Source: Nibribacter roseus | Lineage (GTDB): Bacteria; Bacteroidota; Bacteroidia; Cytophagales; Hymenobacteraceae | NCBI RefSeq assembly: GCF_042662225.1 | Contig: NZ_JBHSYQ010000015.1 | Coordinates: 124,001-188,000 of the forward strand | Reading direction: 5' to 3' | DNA length: 64,000 nucleotides | Part shown: positions 34,376-42,693 of the stretch, piece by piece | How positions within the stretch are numbered: position 1 is the stretch's first letter | How the letters are laid out: every line of letters begins with the position of its first letter | Notes under the pieces: generated by a model | Seen by the model: only the letters and a program-made list of their open reading frames with translations | What the model was told of the DNA's origin: nothing | Databases searched by the model: none | Translations under genes and position numbers: made by a program

Positions 34376-36517
34376 ATGCCTAAACGCGCTGTTACCGGAC
34401 TGTGGCGACCGTTGGTTTGCTTTGTAGGTGGAATTCTTCTGGCTCACTTAGTAGGTCGTGATTTCGCCTGGGCCGGAGAGGTGGCCGCTTTTTTTGTGCT
34501 ATTGTTTCTGGTAACCTTTTGGTATGTCAAGAAACGACCTTTGGGGCGCAGACGGAGGTGGGCAGGGGTAACTGCATTAGCTGCCATTACAGCACTATCG
34601 TTTTGGGCTACTTTTTTAAAAAACACCCCTAAAACTCTACCTGTGTCTCAGGGGGCAATCATGAATTACGCTGTTACTCTTGTAGAAGGAGTTTCTGTGA
34701 AGCCCGCTTCGGTGACAACAGTAGGCGCACTCTATGCCGTGCGAGATTCTGCCGGTAAATGGTCTGCAGCTAGCGGTAAGGTAGCGCTTTCTTTCCCTCG
34801 TTCCTTCGAGGCCGATGCCCTGCGCTATGGTGAACAATTGCTGGTTTATGGTTCTTTAGAGGAGCCACCGCCACCCAATAATCCTTTCCAGTTCAACTAT
34901 AGGCAGTTTCTGCAACGAAAACATATTCAGTGGCAAGAATTTTTAACGCCTGAGCGCTTTCTGCTGCTGGGGCAGCAACCGCCATCCTCTATCAGGGCTT
35001 TAAGTTATAAAGTGAGAAGGAAGTTAGAAGAGGCATTCAGGCAGTACCTGCCTGAAAAACGTGAGTTGGCCATAGCACGGGCGTTGGTGTTAGGCGTGAA
35101 AGATGATGTAGATGTGGTGCTCCGAAATACGTATTCCCGAACCGGTACCATGCACGTGCTAGCGGTAAGTGGTTTGCATGTGGGTACGTTTTACGCCTTG
35201 CTTCTTTTTCTATTCAGGCAACTGAGGCAACGCAGGGGAGGGAGGCTTTTAGTTGGCGCTTTCCTAATTTCAGTGCTGTGGTTTTATGCTTTCCTTACGG
35301 GTATGGCCCCATCAGTGCTGCGTTCTGTGACCATGTTTACCATTGTTGAAATGGGTTTTATTTTGAGCAGGAGAGCCTCTGTGATGAATTCTTTGGCGGT
35401 GGCAGCTTTTGTGTTGTTGCTGTATGAGCCAAACCTTTTATTAGATGTGGGTTTTCAACTTTCATTTGCGGCGGTAGCAGGCATCGTTCTCCTGCAACCA
35501 AGACTGTCAAAGATATGGGAGCCCAAAAACAGGTGGCTGGGGTATGTCTGGCAACTGTTTACCTTGTCGGTGGCGGCGCAGCTGGCTACGTCGCCGCTTA
35601 GCCTGTACTACTTCCATCAGTTTCCGGTTTATTTTGGTGTTTCTAATCTGTTTGCGGTGCCGTTGGCCACCTTTGCGCTGTATGCTGGAATTCTGTTTAT
35701 GGTGGTTTCTCCGGTGCCTGCCTTGGCTACCCTTGCCGTTAAGCCTCTGTTCTGGATTCTCTGGTTACTGAACGAAGGGCTTCGCGTGGTGGAGCAGTGG
35801 CCTAACGCGGTGCTTGATGGATTTGTGATAACGCCAGGGCAGGTGCTGGTTCTGTACCTTCTCATTGGTGCGCTATTTCTGTTTATCTATCAAAAGCACC
35901 TCTCGTGGTTGGGGATAATGGCTTTATGCGTTGCTTTTCTATCAGGTACTGAAATAGCGGAGGCGAAGCGTCAGCGTCAGAATCAGGAACTTGTCATCTA
36001 CAGCTCTCGCCGAAGTAGTGCCGCCAGTGTCATAAACGGAAGTAGTGCCGCCAGTGTCATAAACGGAAGAAGTGCTTTCTTGGTAGCTGATTCAGCATTT
36101 TACGCCCAGCCGCAACAATTCGTCTATACTGTGCAGCCGCACTGGTGGGCCAGAGGAGTTGAAAAAGAAATTCGTTTTGGGGCCATTTTCCTAAAAACTG
36201 ACCTAAAACAGCAAGTAGTCTATCAGGAACTTCCTTCAAATAACAAGCTTCTGGTGTGGCGCCAAAAGCGAATACTGTGGCTTGAAAAACTTCCAAAAGA
36301 CCTAAAAGTGCCCGTTCAAGTGGAGGTACTTGTGTTGCAGCATAATGTGTGGGCTCCGGTAACCCATCTGCAGAATACATTTAAAACAAACCTTATCATA
36401 CTGGATCAAACGAATTCCAGAAGATACACGCAACAGAAGGCGGCAGAACTTCGTGCTGCTGGCTATAGGGTACATGAGCTGGAAACGGAAGGAGCATGGA
36501 AACTAAAACTAAAGTGA
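34376..36517 (+). CDS. comEC: ComEC/Rec2-family membrane protein (DNA uptake channel) without beta-lactamase domain
   Basis: The 713-residue product has N-terminal TM segments, a DUF4131-like region, and the Competence domain with TGTMHVLAVSGLHVGTFYAL and many TM helices up to about residue 510. The C-terminal metallo-beta-lactamase domain of Bacillus ComEC is missing, as in many Bacteroidetes homologues. In place of it is a poorly conserved tail containing a 27-nt tandem duplication (36014-36067). Two 36-nt palindromes (34600-34635, 36174-36209) lie in frame inside the gene. The expected role is transport of single-stranded DNA across the inner membrane. Confidence 0.85.
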   Translation: MPKRAVTGLWRPLVCFVGGILLAHLVGRDFAWAGEVAAFFVLLFLVTFWYVKKRPLGRRRRWAGVTALAAITALSFWATFLKNTPKTLPVSQGAIMNYAVTLVEGVSVKPASVTTVGALYAVRDSAGKWSAASGKVALSFPRSFEADALRYGEQLLVYGSLEEPPPPNNPFQFNYRQFLQRKHIQWQEFLTPERFLLLGQQPPSSIRALSYKVRRKLEEAFRQYLPEKRELAIARALVLGVKDDVDVVLRNTYSRTGTMHVLAVSGLHVGTFYALLLFLFRQLRQRRGGRLLVGAFLISVLWFYAFLTGMAPSVLRSVTMFTIVEMGFILSRRASVMNSLAVAAFVLLLYEPNLLLDVGFQLSFAAVAGIVLLQPRLSKIWEPKNRWLGYVWQLFTLSVAAQLATSPLSLYYFHQFPVYFGVSNLFAVPLATFALYAGILFMVVSPVPALATLAVKPLFWILWLLNEGLRVVEQWPNAVLDGFVITPGQVLVLYLLIGALFLFIYQKHLSWLGIMALCVAFLSGTEIAEAKRQRQNQELVIYSSRRSSAASVINGSSAASVINGRSAFLVADSAFYAQPQQFVYTVQPHWWARGVEKEIRFGAIFLKTDLKQQVVYQELPSNNKLLVWRQKRILWLEKLPKDLKVPVQVEVLVLQHNVWAPVTHLQNTFKTNLIILDQTNSRRYTQQKAAELRAAGYRVHELETEGAWKLKLK
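34600..34635. repeat. 36-nt palindrome inside comEC (N-terminal part)
   Basis: GTTTTGGGCTAC ... CACCCCTAAAAC, in frame. It encodes F-W-A-T-F-L-K-N-T-P-K-T. Confidence 0.6.
36014..36067 (+). repeat. Tandem 27-nt duplication in the comEC tail
   Basis: Two identical 27-nt units (each AGTAGTGCCGCCAGTG plus TCATAAACGGA) at 36014-36040 and 36041-36067, with the start of a third. They encode SSAASVING twice. Confidence 0.9.
36174..36209. repeat. 36-nt palindrome inside comEC (C-terminal part)
   Basis: GTTTTGGGGCC ... GACCTAAAAC, in frame, in a variable region. It encodes R-F-G-A-I-F-L-K-T-D-L-K, in a frame one base shifted from the other comEC copy. Confidence 0.65.
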
Positions 36518-36660
36518 TGGCAAGCTGTTATGAAAGAACCGGATGTGCACTGGAAAATCGGCAAGGAGGCCTTTTGGCTTTAAGTCACCTTTACCAGCAG
36601 GGAGTAGTCATTTTCAGCCATCTTTCTTATCTTTCAATCAGATGCTGCGTAAACTTCAGT

Positions 36661-37473
36661 ATGACAGACGACACCATGACAACAACAGAAACACTTGCTT
36701 TGCGCTACATCAGCTACGAATGTACTGACCGTGTAGCCTACATAACTTTAAACCGACCCGAAAAACGAAACGCCCTGAATGATGAAGTGGTAACGGAGCT
36801 GAAAAAAGCTTTTGACCACGCTGAGTTTGATGAAAACTGTAAAGTAGTCATATTGAAGGCAGTTGGTCCAGTGTTTTGCGCCGGGGCGGATTTAGAGTAT
36901 CTGCAAAAGCTGCAGCACAACACCTTTCAGGAAAACCTGGAGGATTCTACGCACCTCATGCAGCTCTTTTACCAGATTTACACCCTCAAAAAGGTAGTAA
37001 TTGCGCAAGTGCATGGCCATGCCATAGCCGGCGGGTGCGGCTTGGCAACTGTCTGCGATTTTTCATTCACAGTGCCTTCTGCCAAATTTGGTTACACTGA
37101 AGTAAAGATTGGTTTTCTTCCGGCCATTGTAAAAGTGTTCTTGCTGCGTAAAATAGGAGAGGCCCGCGCTAAAGAACTGCTGCTCACCGGTGATTTGATC
37201 TCGGCGGAAAGAGCTAAAACCATTGGTCTGATCAATGAAGTGGTGCCGGAGGAAGAGCTGTCAGAACGGGTACTAGAACTGGCGCAAAGGCTGTGTGTGC
37301 AGAATTCCGGTCAGTCAATGGAAGTAACGAAAGAAATGATTGCCCGGGTACAGCAACTCCCTTTAAAAGACGCCTTGGAATACGCGGCTGAGCGTAATGC
37401 CTTGGCCAGAAGCACGGAAGACTGCCAACGCGGAATACAGTCGTTCTTAGACAAGGAACCGCTGACGTGGTAA
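36661..37473 (+). CDS. Enoyl-CoA hydratase/isomerase family protein (methylglutaconyl-CoA hydratase-like)
   Basis: The 270-residue crotonase-fold protein has ITLNRPEKRNALND, an oxyanion-hole segment GPVFCAGADLEYL and the second segment HGHAIAGGCGLATVCDF. Glu/Asp positions near GYTEVKIGFLPAIV fit an active hydratase. The pattern is closest to LiuC-type methylglutaconyl-CoA hydratases of leucine breakdown, but exact substrate is not sure. Start ATG 36661 (or 36676) is chosen because the sequence upstream overlaps comEC and looks non-family. Confidence 0.8.
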   Translation: MTDDTMTTTETLALRYISYECTDRVAYITLNRPEKRNALNDEVVTELKKAFDHAEFDENCKVVILKAVGPVFCAGADLEYLQKLQHNTFQENLEDSTHLMQLFYQIYTLKKVVIAQVHGHAIAGGCGLATVCDFSFTVPSAKFGYTEVKIGFLPAIVKVFLLRKIGEARAKELLLTGDLISAERAKTIGLINEVVPEEELSERVLELAQRLCVQNSGQSMEVTKEMIARVQQLPLKDALEYAAERNALARSTEDCQRGIQSFLDKEPLTW

Positions 37474-37510
37474 CAATTGAGTCCTGAGTCGCGAGTCTTG
37501 AGTTGAGTAG

Positions 37511-37550
37511 GTGTTTTAGGGCTGCTTTCTGAAAAACATGTCAAAAATAG
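37511..37550. repeat. 36-nt palindrome, degenerate copy
   Basis: The left half GTTTTAGGGCTGC is good, but the right half (ACATGTCAAAAAT) has decayed. It is surrounded by GAGTCTTGAGT-type low-complexity repeats. Confidence 0.45.
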
Positions 37551-37554
37551 TTTT

Positions 37555-37632
37555 GCGTGAGGGATAGGAGTGGAAAGCCCGGAGCGATAGCGAGGACTTG
37601 TAGCGGATAGCCCGACCCTTTAGGGCGCACGC
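37555..37632. repeat. Structured intergenic repeat closed by GCGTG/CACGC
   Basis: A 78-nt GC-richer block (starts GCGTGAGGGATAGG, includes GGAAAGCCCGGAGCG, TTGTAGCGGATAGCCCGACC) in an AT-rich gap. I recall similar blocks between genes of many Bacteroidetes genomes, with unknown function. It is flanked by repeats of GAGTCTTGAGT type on both sides (37480-37508, 37640-37715). Confidence 0.55.
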
Positions 37633-37759
37633 CATAAAAGAGTTCTGAGTCTTAAGCTCTGAGTCATCAATGCTGATTCTAAAATCTTGAGTCTTGTGTC
37701 TTACATCTTGTGTCTAAAATAAATTTTAAACATTACCATTGCCACTTGGTTAAGAAAAT

Positions 37760-38212
37760 ATGCTGACGAACGCGGCGATAGTTTTAGGGACTTTTATAGT
37801 GATGGAGTTAGTAGCTTGGGCGGTGCACAAATACGTGCTGCACGGCCCGCTGTGGAACATTCATGAATCGCACCACAAGCCACACAACCATCCGTTTGAG
37901 TTGAACGATGTCTCTTTTGCGTTTTACGGGGTAATTGCGGCACTGTGCTTTATTTATGGCTCAGAAACCATGGATTATAGGTTCTGGATTGGGACAGGAA
38001 TCTCGCTCTACGGGGCAGCCTACTTTCTGGTGCATGACCTGTTTATCCATCGGCGGCTGAAATTGTTTGGGAAAACAAAGAACACCTACCTCCGCGCTCT
38101 GGATATTGCCCATAAAGTACACCACAAAACCAAAGGGCGAGACGGCTCAGAATCGTTTGGAATGCTGTGGGTGCACCCAAAATTCTTTAAAATTGCACGG
38201 CGTAAACGTTAG
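37760..38212 (+). CDS. crtZ: Beta-carotene hydroxylase CrtZ
   Basis: The 150-residue di-iron membrane hydroxylase carries all His clusters of the CrtZ family: H23-x4-H28, HESHH (35-39), HDLFIHRR (92-99) and HKVHH (118-122). It adds 3-hydroxyl groups to beta-ionone rings. It opens the carotenoid cluster and is followed 26 nt later by a CarH-like regulator on the same strand. Confidence 0.9.
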   Translation: MLTNAAIVLGTFIVMELVAWAVHKYVLHGPLWNIHESHHKPHNHPFELNDVSFAFYGVIAALCFIYGSETMDYRFWIGTGISLYGAAYFLVHDLFIHRRLKLFGKTKNTYLRALDIAHKVHHKTKGRDGSESFGMLWVHPKFFKIARRKR

Positions 38213-38238
38213 CTTTACCTTTTAAAACACTCTCTGCT

Positions 38239-39132
38239 GTGGCGCATTACTCTATCAAAGAGTTAGAACATCTTTCGGGCATAAAAGCCCACACCCTCCG
38301 GATTTGGGAGCAGCGGTACCAGCTGCTGCAGCCAAAACGAACCGACACTAACATCAGATACTACGATGACGCAGATTTGAAGAACCTGCTGAACGTAACG
38401 TTGCTGTACCAAGAGGGGTATAAAATCTCTAAAATTGCCCAACTGCCACCTGAGCAAATTGCCAAAGAAGTATTAACCTTGACAGATGCAGAGTTAGGGC
38501 AGGAGCATTTCATCAATCAGCTGATTGTGGCCATGGTGGAATTGGACGAGGTGCTGTTTGAGAGGATTCTGAACCGAGCCATTTTACAGTTGGGCTTTTC
38601 TACTTCCGTGAGACAGGTAATGTACCCTTTTCTGCACAAGATTGGCCTGCTATGGCAAACTGCCAACATTACCCCCGCACACGAGCATTTCATGAGCCAG
38701 TTGATACGGCAGAAAATGCTGGTGGCCATTGACGGACTTCCCATTCAGCAGGTGCCGCATGCGCCTAAGGTCATTCTAGCGCTGCCCGAAGGAGAATTAC
38801 ATGAACTGGCGTTGTTGTTTGCCCATTACTTGTTACGTTCAGCTGGTTATGCCACCTTGTATTTAGGTCAGCACCTGCCGCTCCCGGACTTACTAAAAGC
38901 AACTGAGCAATTTAAGCCAGACTACATCTTTTCAGTTTTTACCACAGTGAACCCGAGAATTTCTGTTTCTGAATTTATTGAAGAGTTGGTGGAAAAAGCT
39001 TCAGTGCGCCAAGTGCTGGTCAGCGGAGCTTTGGTGCAGTATTACAACCAAACTTCCCTGCCCGAAAAAGTGAAGCTAATTAAAACTATTGAAGACTTAG
39101 AAATATGGCTGCAGGAGAAACAGGCAGCTTAA
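38239..39132 (+). CDS. carH: CarH-like MerR-family B12-binding photoreceptor repressor
   Basis: The 297-residue product has an N-terminal MerR HTH (YSIKELEHLSGIKAHTLRIW), a helical-bundle domain with the light-sensing W-x9-EH motif (Trp139, Glu149, His150), and a B12-binding Rossmann domain. The canonical E/D-x-H-x-x-G motif is E186-L-H188-E-L-A: Glu and the lower-ligand His are kept, but Gly is Ala. The residue after Trp139 is Gln, where T. thermophilus CarH has His132. CarH tetramers with adenosylcobalamin repress carotenoid genes in the dark and fall apart in light. GTG start at 38239. The location beside crt genes supports the role. Confidence 0.85.
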   Translation: MAHYSIKELEHLSGIKAHTLRIWEQRYQLLQPKRTDTNIRYYDDADLKNLLNVTLLYQEGYKISKIAQLPPEQIAKEVLTLTDAELGQEHFINQLIVAMVELDEVLFERILNRAILQLGFSTSVRQVMYPFLHKIGLLWQTANITPAHEHFMSQLIRQKMLVAIDGLPIQQVPHAPKVILALPEGELHELALLFAHYLLRSAGYATLYLGQHLPLPDLLKATEQFKPDYIFSVFTTVNPRISVSEFIEELVEKASVRQVLVSGALVQYYNQTSLPEKVKLIKTIEDLEIWLQEKQAA

Positions 39133-39451
39133 AATCTATTCACCTACAAAATAATCCATCTGCACCAATTCTACTATTGGTGCTTTTTCTTTTAAGCTTA
39201 TCCTAACTTATAACTATAAGTTCCTCCACACAGCCTCTGCTGTAAAATGTTGTTTTATTCCTGGAGCAGCCATTTAAGGAGTTTATATTAGTCTGCCTTT
39301 AATGATGAATTTTTGCCGGGTAACAGCTCGAATTCCTGTAATTCCGGTACACCTCTCCTTACCCTTGATTGATCAAACGTCTTTTTTATGAATGTTTGAG
39401 CAGTGCATAGGGCGCTTTTTACTATTGATACTAGTGACCATTCTTGGGAGG
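39133..39451. other. Intergenic region between carH and the crt sigma factor
   Basis: The first 320 nt of the gap hold no supported gene. Palindromes at 39452-39469 and 39640-39669 occupy the remaining 220 nt. The region should contain the light-regulated promoter, but no exact TAnnTTTG was found (closest is TAATGTTG near 39634). Confidence 0.45.
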
Positions 39452-39469
39452 GAACAACACGTGTTGTTC
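39452..39469. promoter_or_regulatory. 18-nt perfect palindrome, candidate CarH or ECF operator
   Basis: GAACAACACGTGTTGTTC, perfectly symmetric with no spacer, in the crt control region. Confidence 0.55.
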
Positions 39470-39639
39470 TTTGACTTTTGTTGCACTCTGTTTGTTATTT
39501 CTTAAACGAAATTCCTGAATAGAATATAGCGTATTCCAATGTGTAGGAGTAGGAATAGGTGTTTTTATAGATTCTATTGAATAACCATAGAAAATATCTT
39601 AATAAAAGTTAACCTAAAGATGAGAAGTTTTCGTAATGT

Positions 39640-39669
39640 TGTTTAATGTTTTACCTAAAACGTTAAACA
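39640..39669. promoter_or_regulatory. Inverted repeat abutting the crt sigma-factor start
   Basis: TGTTTAATGTTTT and AAAACGTTAAACA (13-nt arms, one mismatch) around ACCT, ending 2 nt before ATG 39672. A candidate operator or translational hairpin. Confidence 0.55.
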
Positions 39670-39671
39670 AA

Positions 39672-40187
39672 ATGACTGCACTAGAATTTACCTCTGTTGT
39701 TGAGAAGCTTGCACCGGCACTTCGGCCAGCTGCTTATAATCTTACCCGCGATGCTGATGATGCAAAGGACCTGGTGCAGGAGACCCTGCTGAAGGCGTTT
39801 GCCAACCGCGATAAATTCAGAGCAGGTACTAACCTAAAGGCCTGGCTTTACACCATCATGCGCAATACGTTTATCAATCATTACAACAAGGTAACAAAGC
39901 GCACCAGCTCCTTAGACACTACAGAGCATTTCCAGTTTTCTCCGCTAGACACCAAAATGACAGATTCTAATCGGGCCTCAGGTGAATTTGCTTTAAATGA
40001 CATATATAAAGCCATTGAATTGCTGCCCGAAGAATTCAGGGTGCCTTTCATGATGTACTACGTAGGCTACAAGTATTTAGAGATTTCAGAGAAATTAGAG
40101 CTGCCCATTGGTACAGTCAAAAACCGCATACACCTGGCTCGCAAAGAGCTGAAGCAGAAACTACACGTGTACGCTTACGGCGATTAA
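39672..40187 (+). CDS. ECF-family RNA polymerase sigma factor of the crt cluster
   Basis: The 171-residue product has sigma region 2 (RDADDAKDLVQETLLKAF, then GTNLKAWLYTIMRNTFINHY) and region 4 (LPEEFRVPFMMYYVGYKYLEI ... PIGTVKNRIHLARKEL). No anti-sigma gene follows. In several Bacteroidetes carotenoid clusters a sigma factor lies directly before crtI, as here. ATG 39672 is chosen because it begins the conserved region; an ATG at 39636 would run through an inverted repeat. It likely drives the crtI operon, under CarH control (inference). Confidence 0.88.
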   Translation: MTALEFTSVVEKLAPALRPAAYNLTRDADDAKDLVQETLLKAFANRDKFRAGTNLKAWLYTIMRNTFINHYNKVTKRTSSLDTTEHFQFSPLDTKMTDSNRASGEFALNDIYKAIELLPEEFRVPFMMYYVGYKYLEISEKLELPIGTVKNRIHLARKELKQKLHVYAYGD

Positions 40188-40329
40188 TTCTTCGCAACCC
40201 TCTTTTATTTAAGAAACTGGGGCCATCTCAGCAGCTTTTAAAGGTAGAGATACGTATATTGGTTTTTAGTTATTTCAGAAGTCTTGATTCTTTATCAACA
40301 TTTCCCACTATTTCACAACCATTGCCCAC

Positions 40330-41838
40330 ATGTCAGATTCGCCCAAGAAGAAAGTAATAGTAATAGGAGCGGGATTTGCGGGTTTGTCGGCGGCGGCTAG
40401 TTTAGCCCAAGCTGGATATGCGGTTACTTGTCTCGAGAAAAATGAAGTGCCAGGTGGCAGGGCCAGAGTTTTTCAGGCCGAAGGATTTACTTTTGACATG
40501 GGACCGAGCTGGTACTGGATGCCAGACGTTTTTGAGCTGTTTTTCCAAAAATTCGGCAAAAACGTCTCTGACTATTATGAGCTGGTCCGGCTGGACCCTT
40601 CTTACCAGGTGCTCTTTGGAGAAGGCGATATCATGGAAGTGCCTGCTCAGATGAAAGACTTGGAAGAGATGTTTGAATCATTGGAGCCGGGTTCAGGGCA
40701 AAAGCTGCGGGAGTTTCTAAAGCAGGCTGCCTATAAATATGAGGTAGGCATCAACCAATTGGTTTATAAACCCAGCCGCTCCCTCACTGAATTCATTGAC
40801 CTTAAACTACTGGTGGGCGTGCTGAAGCTGGATGTGTTTCAGAGTATGCACAAGCACGTTCGAAAGTTCTTCAAGCACCCTAAACTGATTCAGCTCATGG
40901 AGTTTCCGGTGCTGTTTCTGGGGGCTCTGGCAGAAAATACCCCTGCCCTTTACAGCCTTATGAACTATGCTGATATGGCTCTGGGTACCTGGTACCCAAT
41001 GGGCGGCATGCACAAAATAGTGGAGGGCATGGTGCAGTTGGCACAGGAGCAAGGGGTCGTTCTCAAACTAGGGGAGGAGGTGCGAAATCTTGAATTCAGC
41101 GGTGGCTCCATCTCTAAAGTTATTACTTCCAAAGGGGCATACGATACTGATGTGGTCATTGGCGGAGCCGACTACCATCATCTGGAAACCAAACTGTTGC
41201 CGCCTGCTTACCGTAGTTATTCAGATAAATACTGGAACGAGCGCGTGATGGCACCATCGTCGCTTATATTTTATCTGGGTATAAATAAAAAACTACACGG
41301 GCTGCAGCACCATAATCTTTTTTTCGACGAGGATTTCGGGCCGCACGCTGAGGAGATATATACCAATCCAGCCTGGCCGAAAAAGCCGCTGTTCTATGTT
41401 TCTGTGCCCTCTATGACTGACCCAAGCGTTGCCCCAGAAGGGAAAGAAAACTTGTTTGTCCTTATTCCGGTGGCCCCTGATTTAGAAGACACTGAAACCA
41501 TAAGAGAGCATTATTACCAGTTGGTGATGGCGCGGCTAGAGAAGTTGACGAAGCAGCAAATACGCCCGCACGTAATTTATAAGAGAACGTACGCGCACCA
41601 AGACTTTATTAAAGATTACCACGCGTTCAAGGGCAATGCCTACGGGTTGGCTAATACCCTGCTGCAGACGGCGGTGTTGAAGCCCAGCTTAAAAAGTAAA
41701 AAAGTAAAAAACCTGTTTTACACGGGTCAGCTGACTGTGCCGGGCCCAGGAGTCCCACCTTCGCTTATTTCTGGTCAGGTGGTGGCCCAGGAAGTACTGA
41801 AAGAATTCGCTCCGCAGGAAAAAACGTTAGCCGTTTAA
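40330..41838 (+). CDS. crtI: Phytoene desaturase CrtI
   Basis: A 502-residue FAD-dependent desaturase. The N-terminal dinucleotide-binding motif is VIGAGFAGLSAAASLAQAG, followed by KNEVPGGRARVF. The C-terminal CrtI signature is LFYTGQLTVPGPGVPPSLIS. It converts phytoene to lycopene through four desaturations. It directly abuts crtB (no gap), so the two are translated from one message. Confidence 0.95.
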   Translation: MSDSPKKKVIVIGAGFAGLSAAASLAQAGYAVTCLEKNEVPGGRARVFQAEGFTFDMGPSWYWMPDVFELFFQKFGKNVSDYYELVRLDPSYQVLFGEGDIMEVPAQMKDLEEMFESLEPGSGQKLREFLKQAAYKYEVGINQLVYKPSRSLTEFIDLKLLVGVLKLDVFQSMHKHVRKFFKHPKLIQLMEFPVLFLGALAENTPALYSLMNYADMALGTWYPMGGMHKIVEGMVQLAQEQGVVLKLGEEVRNLEFSGGSISKVITSKGAYDTDVVIGGADYHHLETKLLPPAYRSYSDKYWNERVMAPSSLIFYLGINKKLHGLQHHNLFFDEDFGPHAEEIYTNPAWPKKPLFYVSVPSMTDPSVAPEGKENLFVLIPVAPDLEDTETIREHYYQLVMARLEKLTKQQIRPHVIYKRTYAHQDFIKDYHAFKGNAYGLANTLLQTAVLKPSLKSKKVKNLFYTGQLTVPGPGVPPSLISGQVVAQEVLKEFAPQEKTLAV

Positions 41839-42693
41839 ATGATGAAGATGCTGTCGCACATGAACCTTTTTGATGCCACTACGCTGGAGTGTAGCAAGCT
41901 TATCACGCAGCGCTACAGCACCTCTTTTACCTTGGGCATCAAAACCCTGCACCCGCGCTTTCATGACCCTATATACGCTATCTATGGTTTCGTAAGATTT
42001 GCTGATGAAATTGTAGACACCTTTCACGAGCATGACAAAGCCAGTTTGCTAAATCGGTTCCGGCAGGAGACCTATCAGGCTCTGGAGGAGAGAATTAGTC
42101 TGAACCCAGTGTTGCACGCATTCCAGATGGTGGTGCACCAATACCAGATTGACCGCTCTTTTATAGATGCCTTCCTGAACAGCATGGCCATGGATTTAGA
42201 TGACCATCTCTATGACTGTGACCTATACAAAGAGTATATCTATGGCTCAGCCGAAGTGGTTGGCCTGATGTGCCTGCGCGTGTTTTGCGAAGGTGATGGT
42301 GCTATGTTTGACCGCCTTAAAGAAGGAGCCTGCGCTTTGGGAGCGGCTTTTCAGAAAGTGAATTTTCTGAGGGACATCCGGAGCGATTACCATGATAGGG
42401 GCAGAGTGTATTTCCCAAAAGTAGATTACCTCTCTTTTTGCAACCAAGACAAAGAAGAAATAGAGGCTGAAATTCAGCAGGACTTCGATAAGGCTTACCA
42501 AGGCATTTTAAATTTGCCACGTGGAGCACGGCTAGGCGTGTACTTGGCGTACATATATTACCTGAAGCTTTTTAAAAAAATAAAGCAGCTGCCAGCCGCC
42601 CATATTTTGGAAGAACGCGTAAGAGTGCCTGATAATACGAAACTTGCCCTACTGGTAGGCTCGTATATAAAGTACCAGCTTAATTCTATTTAA
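41839..42693 (+). CDS. crtB: Phytoene synthase CrtB
   Basis: A 284-residue trans-isoprenyl diphosphate synthase (squalene/phytoene synthase family). The first Asp-rich motif is in FVRFADEIVDTF, and the second in QKVNFLRDIRSDYHDRGRVYFP. YGSAEVVGLMCLRVF is also typical. It condenses two geranylgeranyl diphosphates to phytoene. The ATG directly follows the crtI stop, and the gene overlaps the next gene by one base (TAATG). No GGPP synthase gene is in the window. Confidence 0.93.
   Translation: MMKMLSHMNLFDATTLECSKLITQRYSTSFTLGIKTLHPRFHDPIYAIYGFVRFADEIVDTFHEHDKASLLNRFRQETYQALEERISLNPVLHAFQMVVHQYQIDRSFIDAFLNSMAMDLDDHLYDCDLYKEYIYGSAEVVGLMCLRVFCEGDGAMFDRLKEGACALGAAFQKVNFLRDIRSDYHDRGRVYFPKVDYLSFCNQDKEEIEAEIQQDFDKAYQGILNLPRGARLGVYLAYIYYLKLFKKIKQLPAAHILEERVRVPDNTKLALLVGSYIKYQLNSI

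Noticed and set aside
36496..36660. N-terminal extension of the enoyl-CoA hydratase
   Set aside because: It overlaps comEC and does not resemble the crotonase family; ATG 36661 fits the family length.
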